Shown here: positions 1-5,276 of the stretch, piece by piece
How positions within the stretch are numbered: position 1 is the first letter of the stretch
How the letters are laid out: each line of letters opens with the position of its first letter
Origin: an uncultured Bacteroidaceae bacterium
GTDB taxonomy: Bacteria > Bacteroidota > Bacteroidia > Bacteroidales > Bacteroidaceae
Direction: 5' to 3'
Assembly: GCA_904501775.1 (NCBI GenBank)
Contig: CAJGCJ010000091.1
Location: 1-7,763 of the forward strand
Length of the DNA stretch: 7,763 nucleotides
Notes under the pieces: model-generated
Database searches by the model: none
Told to the model about the DNA's origin: nothing
What the model saw: the letters and a program-made list of their open reading frames with translations, nothing else
Translations under genes and position numbers: made by a program

Positions 1-135
1 CGTTTCTTTGCCGACAAAGATAGCTTCAACATACTGTCGGCCGGCATGAGCGAAGATTATCAGATAGCAATCAAAGCAGGCAGCACACACATCCGTATTG
101 GCTCGGACATCTTCGGCGAGCCACAGAAAAGCTGA
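1..135 (+). CDS. yggS: YggS-family PLP-binding protein, C-terminal end (5' truncated by window)
   Basis: Only the last 44 codons are present, read in frame from base 1 to TGA at 133-135. The residues LSAGMSEDYQIAIKAGST followed by HIRIGSDIFGEP match the C-terminal signature of the YggS/PROSC (PLPBP) family, in which LSMGMS...AI..GST.VRIG..IFG is highly conserved and the GST/RIG residues contact the phosphate of pyridoxal 5'-phosphate. Members are single-domain TIM-barrel proteins of about 220-230 residues. They hold PLP in the cytoplasm without a known racemase activity and help PLP and amino-acid homeostasis. A terminator hairpin begins 29 bases after the stop, so this gene ends its own transcript and is not in an operon with the ligase that follows. 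The signature is seen in the sequence; the function is known for the family. The N-terminal part with the PLP lysine lies outside the window. Confidence 0.85.
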   Translation, partial: RFFADKDSFNILSAGMSEDYQIAIKAGSTHIRIGSDIFGEPQKS

Positions 136-163
136 TAACAGGAGGCAATACAGATATCAATCT

Positions 164-211
164 AAGCAAAAATTGCACAAAATAAAAAAATTGTGCAATT
201 TTTGCTTTTTT
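164..211 (+). terminator. Rho-independent terminator after yggS
   Basis: A perfect 17-bp inverted repeat (164-180 pairing with 191-207, core AATTGCACAA / TTGTGCAATT) encloses a 10-base A-rich loop at 181-190. It is followed by a T run at 206-211. It lies 29 bases after the yggS stop codon. The T run at the right fits termination of the + strand transcript. The stem is AT-rich but long and without mismatch. Confidence 0.8.
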
Positions 212-236
212 CGTCATAATTTTATTGCTACCTTTG
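206..236 (+). promoter_or_regulatory. Candidate distal promoter for the acyl-CoA ligase
   Basis: TACCTTTG at 229-236, continuing as CACC, is a full match to the Bacteroidetes -7 element TAnnTTTG. At the expected 19-21 base distance upstream there is only a T tract (206-211), not a clear TTG. The -33 side is therefore weak and overlaps the tail of the yggS terminator. If used, it would give a leader of about 105 bases before the ATG at 348. Its strength relative to the proximal candidate at 277-307 cannot be judged here. Confidence 0.5.
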
Positions 237-276
237 CACCCGAGTAAAGATGGTATGATTATTCGTGCGCGAAAAA

Positions 277-307
277 TTGTTTTTCAGACACCTATTATAT
301 ATCTTTG
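277..307 (+). promoter_or_regulatory. Candidate proximal promoter for the acyl-CoA ligase
   Basis: TTG at 277-279 and TATCTTTG at 300-307 are separated by 20 bases. This fits the Bacteroidetes primary sigma factor pattern (TTG, 19-21 bases, TAnnTTTG). Transcription would start near 312-316 and leave a leader of about 30-35 bases that is A-rich, as usual for this phylum, with no clear Shine-Dalgarno before the ATG at 348. Confidence 0.55.
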
Positions 308-347
308 CTAACGGTCAACAAAACAACAATCTACAAAACAAAGAAAT

Positions 348-1994
348 ATGGACAACAATCAAAGTCTGATAAGACTCTATGCAACCTCGTTCAAAGAGAA
401 CTGGTTACATAGTGCCCTTACCGATTACAAAGGTATATCATATACCTATGGAGATGTAGCTTGTCATATTGCAAAGTTACACACTCTCTTCGAACTCGCA
501 GGTATCAAACCCGGAGACCACGTTGCACTTTGCGGCAGAAACTGTTCTCATTGGGGAATATCGTTCCTTGCAACACTCACATACGGCATAGTTGCCGTGC
601 CCATCCTGCACGACTTCAAGGCCGACAATGTGCACAACATTGTAACAGAGTCCGACTCAAGGCTGCTGTTTGTGGGCGACTCGAACCGTAAGGAGCTCGA
701 CTACGACAAGATGCCTAACCTCGAGGGTGTTATACGCATGGAGGATTTCTCACTCAACATGAGCCGCAGCACACAGCTCACCGAATCATTCGGGAAATAC
801 CTCGACGCATTCAACAAGAAATACCCACAAGGTTACACATCGGCAGACATCAAATACTACACCGACAAGCCCGAGGAGGTTGCAATCATAAATTACACAT
901 CGGGAACAAGCGGTTTCTCAAAAGGCGTTCTCATTCCCTATCGTGCACTGTACAACAATATGATGTTTGCGAAAAAGGTTCTTTCAATGAAGTCGGGAAT
1001 GAATGTATTGTCAATACTTCCCATGGCCCACATGTACGGTATGGCATTCGAATTCCTCTACGAGCTTACACAAGGCGTACAGGTGTTCTTCCTCACACGT
1101 ACCCCCAGCCCACGTATCATATTCGATGCATTCAGCAAAATTGGACCTACCATTGTCATTGCAGTACCCCTTATCATCGAAAAGATTATCCGCAAGAGCG
1201 TAATGCCCAAATTGCAGAAGCCTTTGATGCGTTTTGCGACCAAGATACCCGGAGTAAACAATATCATATATCGTAAGATACGCAACAGACTGCTCAAGGC
1301 ATTCGGCGGCAATGTCACCGAAGTCATCATCGGTGGTGCTGCATTCAGCCCCGACATTGACGCATTGCTGCACAGAATGAAATTCCCCTACACTGTAGGT
1401 TACGGTGCCACCGAGTGTGCCCCCATAATCAGCTACAGCGACTGGCAGGAAGCCAAAGTAGGCAGCTGCGGAAAAGCGGCCTACGGCATGGAAGTCAAGA
1501 TAAACAGCCTCGACCCCGAGAACGTCCCAGGCGAGATTCTTGTACTCGGACCCAACGTAATGCTCGGATACTACAAGAACGACGAGGCAAAAGAGCAGGC
1601 GCTCGACAAGGACGGCTGGTACCACACCGGCGATAACGGTATCATTGACAGCGAGGGATTCATCTTCATCAAGGGACGTTGCAAGAACATGTTGCTCAGC
1701 GCAAACGGACAGAACGTGTACCCCGAGGAGATTGAAGCCGTAATAAACAAGATGCAATACGTAACCGAGTCACTCGTAAAGCAGGAAGGTGAGAAATTCA
1801 TCGCCCTTGTTTTCCCCGACGAAGAGGCACTGAAAGCCGACAACGTAAGCGACATCCCTGCCAAGATGGAAGAGCTGCGCAAGAGCGTCAACAAACTCAT
1901 TCCCTCATACGAGCACATCTCAGAGATTCGTGTAATGAATGAGGAGTTCGAAAAGACCCCCAAGAAGAGTATCAAGAGATATCTATATGAATAA
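348..1994 (+). CDS. AMP-forming long-chain acyl-CoA ligase (AMP-dependent synthetase)
   Basis: This 548-residue protein belongs to the ANL superfamily and should activate a carboxylic acid, probably a fatty acid, with ATP to an acyl-adenylate and then to the CoA thioester, in the cytoplasm or at the inner face of the membrane. The ATP-binding loop is YTSGTSGFSKGV at residues 183-194, with Phe-Ser where Thr/Pro residues are usual. The adenine motif YGATE is at 352-356. WYHTGD ends with ribose-binding Asp429. The hinge motif is KGRCKNM at 442-448, and NGQNVYPEEIE follows at 453-463. The length fits compact bacterial acyl-CoA ligases, without the insert of eukaryotic ACSL enzymes. In the C-terminal A10 region, TPKKSIKR (537-544), my alignment puts Ser541 at the place of the usual catalytic lysine, with lysines at 540 and 543. 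Two candidate promoters and a terminator frame the gene as a single unit. The chain length of the substrate cannot be read from the sequence. Start: first ATG after the promoters. Confidence 0.9.
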   Translation: MDNNQSLIRLYATSFKENWLHSALTDYKGISYTYGDVACHIAKLHTLFELAGIKPGDHVALCGRNCSHWGISFLATLTYGIVAVPILHDFKADNVHNIVTESDSRLLFVGDSNRKELDYDKMPNLEGVIRMEDFSLNMSRSTQLTESFGKYLDAFNKKYPQGYTSADIKYYTDKPEEVAIINYTSGTSGFSKGVLIPYRALYNNMMFAKKVLSMKSGMNVLSILPMAHMYGMAFEFLYELTQGVQVFFLTRTPSPRIIFDAFSKIGPTIVIAVPLIIEKIIRKSVMPKLQKPLMRFATKIPGVNNIIYRKIRNRLLKAFGGNVTEVIIGGAAFSPDIDALLHRMKFPYTVGYGATECAPIISYSDWQEAKVGSCGKAAYGMEVKINSLDPENVPGEILVLGPNVMLGYYKNDEAKEQALDKDGWYHTGDNGIIDSEGFIFIKGRCKNMLLSANGQNVYPEEIEAVINKMQYVTESLVKQEGEKFIALVFPDEEALKADNVSDIPAKMEELRKSVNKLIPSYEHISEIRVMNEEFEKTPKKSIKRYLYE

Positions 1995-2012
1995 TATCAT
2001 ATAAGAAAACTG

Positions 2013-2054
2013 AAAAAGAGGGTAACCAAAGTAAAAAATGGTTATCCTCTTTTT
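2013..2054. terminator. Bidirectional terminator between convergent units
   Basis: A 16-bp stem (2013-2028 pairing with 2039-2054) with a single G-U pair surrounds a 10-base loop. The left arm starts with AAAAA and the right arm ends with TTTTT, so both directions have a U tract in RNA. It is 18 bases after the stop of the ligase (+) and 31 bases after the stop of the membrane-protein gene on the other strand (2086), so it can end both transcripts. Confidence 0.85.
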
Positions 2055-2085
2055 GTTGGTGTTCGAATAAAAAGGTTCTTTTTAA

Positions 2086-2808
2086 TCAATCCCTTTTTTT
2101 CATATATCCACAAATGAGCAGCACCGTAATATAGATGAACGGAAAACAATACAGGAGTGCCTCCATAAGTGACAACGACGCAGATCCGACCCCTATAAAA
2201 ACCAATGACGGAATAATACCCGATGCCGGAATCATCGCAACAAGAGCAGGAGCATAGAGATGGAACAGCTCAATCACGCCATCCATTATATCGAACACAT
2301 TGCGGTAAGATCCATACACTGCCCCGTGCATCACCGACACACACAACGCAGCAAGCAATAGCAGCAGCTGCCAACCCTTCACTATAGGAGAAGAGAGTAT
2401 ATTGTCTGTAACTCCCGACAGCACCCCCACCGATGGGAGAGCCATAACCGCCACAAGCACTGCCAGAGCCAGAAGCACCGCAAGTGAGAGCGAGAAGGCT
2501 CGTATGCGGCTGTGCGAAAAAGGCTTTCTTTCAAAGAGAAGAAACATTGAATGCAGAAATCCCGAGCCATAGAGCAACCCCACAGCAGTCACACCCGTCA
2601 CAGCACTGGCCCATGGAGCAGCGTCGACAGATGCAGCAGCCGTACGGAGCGCCCAACGCATACCCTCGGCCGAGAGCAGATTCTCGACATTGAGGCTCGG
2701 GGCTATCAAAAGTTCGGCGATGCCCATAATCCACGATGCCACCCACACGAAAAACAGCAGCAACGCATAGAGAACTACAGGATAGTATAACAGCCTTCTG
2801 TTATTCAT
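2086..2808 (-). CDS. Small polytopic membrane protein, AbgT-transporter-like
   Basis: The protein has 240 residues from ATG 2808; in-frame starts at 2832 or 2829 would add 8 or 7. I prefer 2808 because it leaves an 8-base overlap with the regulator stop (ATGAATAA), typical of translational coupling, and starts MNNRRLLYY just before the first membrane helix. About six hydrophobic segments are visible, near residues 8-36, 66-92, 105-130, 146-164, 183-207 and 212-236. NLLSAEGMRW (43-52), SPIVKG (140-145), YG at 165-166 with a following D/M-rich stretch, a YAP motif (185-187) and the final Ser-rich segment ending in CFPFIY recall, in this order, conserved parts of the AbgT/YdaH/MtrF family. That family comprises inner-membrane p-aminobenzoyl-glutamate or sulfonamide exporters of about 500 residues. 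This protein is half that size, so large inner parts would be missing and transport activity is doubtful. The family link comes from motif memory, not a search. It is the last gene of the signalling operon, so a role tied to the sensor pathway is possible. Confidence 0.75.
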   Translation of the reverse strand: MNNRRLLYYPVVLYALLLFFVWVASWIMGIAELLIAPSLNVENLLSAEGMRWALRTAAASVDAAPWASAVTGVTAVGLLYGSGFLHSMFLLFERKPFSHSRIRAFSLSLAVLLALAVLVAVMALPSVGVLSGVTDNILSSPIVKGWQLLLLLAALCVSVMHGAVYGSYRNVFDIMDGVIELFHLYAPALVAMIPASGIIPSLVFIGVGSASLSLMEALLYCFPFIYITVLLICGYMKKRD

Positions 2809-3529
2809 CGGCCTCGAGATTTTCAACATCAATAATCTTAAGTTCTATAGCCCTCACAACAAGGCGTGTGACATTGATTCCGCGCTGCTCCTCCTGCGGG
2901 AAGAGACGTGCTATAAGGTCGGCCTGTCTTTTCTCGAGCGATTTCACTCCAAAGGGCATAGTCCTTAGATTGGCAATCATATCCTTGGTGTAGCCGAGAG
3001 CCAAATGGCGCAGCATACATTCGTCGTATCGGTCAATCTCATAATCAATGAGCGCCTTGCGCCGTGCCACATCACTCATCACACTGCTGCGGAAACGTGC
3101 TGTTATCTTCTCGAGTATCGGCTGGTTGAAAACAAATCTTCGTCCCGACATTACCGAGCATATTTCGTTGCGTGTAAGCAGCTCGCCGGTTTTCAGCACA
3201 ATGCCATCGGCACCGGCATCGAGCACGTCGACCCACAGTTTCTCGTTTATAAGTTCACCTGTAAATATAAGCACCTTGACACCGGGATACTCCTTCTTGA
3301 CCTTTGCGCATATTGTAACGCCCACCGTAGTAGAGCCGCCCAATCCCAAATCGAGCAGAAGAAGCTGCGGCTGCTGCTTCTCGAGCAGAGGGTACAGTTC
3401 ATCTTCGTTCGAAGCAACACCTATTATGTCGGCCTCGGGAATATCGGTACGGAAAATCTCTTCTGTACCTTTAAGCTCCAGCTTTGCATCCTCAACAATT
3501 ATCACACTGAATCTGTTATCCATATTCAT
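2801..3529 (-). CDS. Response regulator, receiver plus LuxR-like DNA-binding domain
   Basis: This is a 242-residue two-component regulator. Residues 7-125 form a CheY-like receiver. The acidic pair is Glu13-Asp14, the phospho-acceptor is Asp60 in LLLLDLGL, the switch residue is Thr90 in IFTGE, and the conserved lysine is Lys113. The loop after Asp60 reads LGLGGSTTVG and lacks the usual proline and the MDG motif. Residues 164-235 look like a remodelled LuxR/NarL helix-turn-helix: LRHLALGYTKDMIANL is the scaffold, SLEKRQADLIARL the probable recognition helix, and RLVVRAIELKII the closing helix. The helix-turn-helix has a longer link than usual (RTMPFGV). The start is ATG 3529; ATG 3523 (MDNRF) is equally possible and better spaced from an AAAGG. 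The gene follows the sensor by 13 bases and overlaps the membrane-protein gene by 8, so it is very likely the partner of the giant sensor, phosphorylated by it in the cytoplasm. Targets are unknown. Confidence 0.88.
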   Translation of the reverse strand: MNMDNRFSVIIVEDAKLELKGTEEIFRTDIPEADIIGVASNEDELYPLLEKQQPQLLLLDLGLGGSTTVGVTICAKVKKEYPGVKVLIFTGELINEKLWVDVLDAGADGIVLKTGELLTRNEICSVMSGRRFVFNQPILEKITARFRSSVMSDVARRKALIDYEIDRYDECMLRHLALGYTKDMIANLRTMPFGVKSLEKRQADLIARLFPQEEQRGINVTRLVVRAIELKIIDVENLEADE

Positions 3530-3534
3530 CCTTT
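3530..3534 (-). promoter_or_regulatory. Shine-Dalgarno-like AAAGG before the response regulator
   Basis: On the minus strand AAAGG directly abuts the ATG at 3529 but lies 6 bases before the second in-frame ATG at 3523, which is a normal spacing. If this site is used, it favours the start at 3523 (two residues shorter). Shine-Dalgarno sequences are weak guides in Bacteroidetes, so the choice stays open. Confidence 0.35.
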
Positions 3535-3542
3535 AATTATTT

Positions 3543-5276
3543 TTATCTGTAAAGCGGTAATGTAAACAGCAGCACCGTACCATCTTCACCATCGCGTATC
3601 TCCATTCGGCATCCACGGCAGTTCATATACTCCTCGTGCATGCGTATTATCTCTTTCGCAACAAGAAATTCAAGTTCAACCGCATCACTCTCGCCCGGGA
3701 CAAACATTGCCGACAGGTCTTTCACCGACATATGGTGACGTGTATCGGTCATCTCAACACACACAAAGCCATCCACGGCCTTTGCATCGAGCCTCAGCAC
3801 ACCATCGCCGCCATAAGCCAGCATACCGTCACACAACGACTCGAGCAGGAATTCAAGCAGCACCCTATCGGCATGCAGAGCAAAGCTCCTCTCTGTACTC
3901 TCAAGCACCACGCTCTTGCCACATCGCACAGCCCTGCGCTTCACATACCCCTTAATGTGCTGCACAAGCGACGGCAGTTCAACCTTCACCGGTTTGAAGC
4001 TCATGTCATCCAGCTGACGCGAAGCACAATCGGCCAACGTAGCTGACACCGAGCTGTAATAGTCGAGCAGTTCCTTTATTGCAACCGTCTGTCCATGAAT
4101 GTCATCCGAACAGTTCTTGCGCAGCTTTTCAATGAGAAGGCGTATGCGGCTCGGGTAATATATCGTCTCGTGCTTAATCATCGACAGACAGTTATCCATA
4201 ACCATGTTACATACATGAAGGTGATTCTCTTCGTACTTCATCCTCATGGTCTCTTCCTCAATATCGTCAAATGCGCGGTATGTCTGCGCCAGTCGCACAA
4301 TAGAGTGATAGGCCGCCGATGCCGCATAGTTTATCAACAGCTCCACAGTAGCAGCCTCGTGTGTAGAGAGTCTTCTCCCGGTCTCAATCTGCACGGCACC
4401 GATAGAACATCTCTCACCCGACGATAGCGACACAAGTGGCAGCACCCTCAGCAGCCCGTCTGCCGATAGATAGGCCTCGCCTTTCTTTGTCCACTCCTGC
4501 AAAAATATCGCAGTGCGCTCGTCGGCATCATAGGGCACCGACGACAACTGTCTGTTATCGTCATACTCAAGGAACACCACAACGCTCTTCACCCTCAGAT
4601 ATTCGTGCGTACCTTCAAAAATCTCACGCGCTATATTTGCAGCCAGATGCGGCACAGTATCCCTTCCTCCGCGTGTAACCTGCAACAGACGGGCGTTGAC
4701 TTGCAGCAACATGCGTGTATTCATCCTTGTGAGCAGCACGCGGCGCATATACATTACAATGCTCGTTATGAGAAGAACAATGAGCAGAGCCACACATATC
4801 GCAACAGCAGCCTCGCGGTAGTTGGCAACGCTGCGCATCTGCTCGTAATGCTTCACAAGATTGCTGTCCTCGTGCACCAGACGATAGAGCTGCGTATATA
4901 TCGAGTTATTGTAACGGTACACATCCCATCTGTTCAGTGCCAATGCCGCCACTGCAGTCTCGTTGCGTATGTCGAGCAGATTAAAATATACATCCTCGAT
5001 AAGAGAATCGGCATACAGCGAAGCGCGCCACCAGCCGAGCTCGGCCATCTCCCCGCCCGAGAAGTTGAGCGTATCGTCACCCCCAACCGTTGCACAATAG
5101 TAGCCATTAAACTCCTCTATAGCCATTTTGGAATACTCCAAAGCAGCAGCATAGTCGCCCCTTACATTGTTCGTATATACCGAGTCGGCAAGCGACGATA
5201 TTGCATCGAGCCCATCATCCGTCGCCATCAGCGTCAGCGGAGTAATGGCAAACATAAGCAGCGACACAGCGCGCAT
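3543..5276 (-). other. Second sensor module, possible independent translation unit
   Basis: Starting at ATG 5276 this stretch encodes a self-contained 577-residue sensor. MRAVSLLMFAITPLTLMA is a textbook signal peptide (basic residue, hydrophobic core, small residues before the cut). A helical periplasmic domain of about 137 residues, one membrane helix, a GAF-like domain, an H-box histidine and a degenerate ATP-binding domain follow. AAGGGGG sits 2 bases before the ATG and could aid initiation. In the sequence as given the frame is continuous with the first module, so the primary call remains one polypeptide. An internal start or a split gene is the alternative. Confidence 0.4.

Noticed and set aside
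1011..1757. 248-codon open frame on the minus strand opposite the acyl-CoA ligase
   Set aside because: It lies wholly inside a gene with clear family motifs, and its product has no recognisable domain. It is a shadow of the ligase codon pattern.
2069..2083. Small hairpin AAAAAG / CTTTTT with a 3-base loop
   Set aside because: Six nearly pure AT pairs are too weak for a terminator, and the stronger 2013-2054 stem is adjacent.
3005..3565. 186-codon open frame on the plus strand over the response regulator
   Set aside because: It is antisense to a receiver domain with all key residues. Its product is rich in Cys, His and Tyr without any domain pattern.
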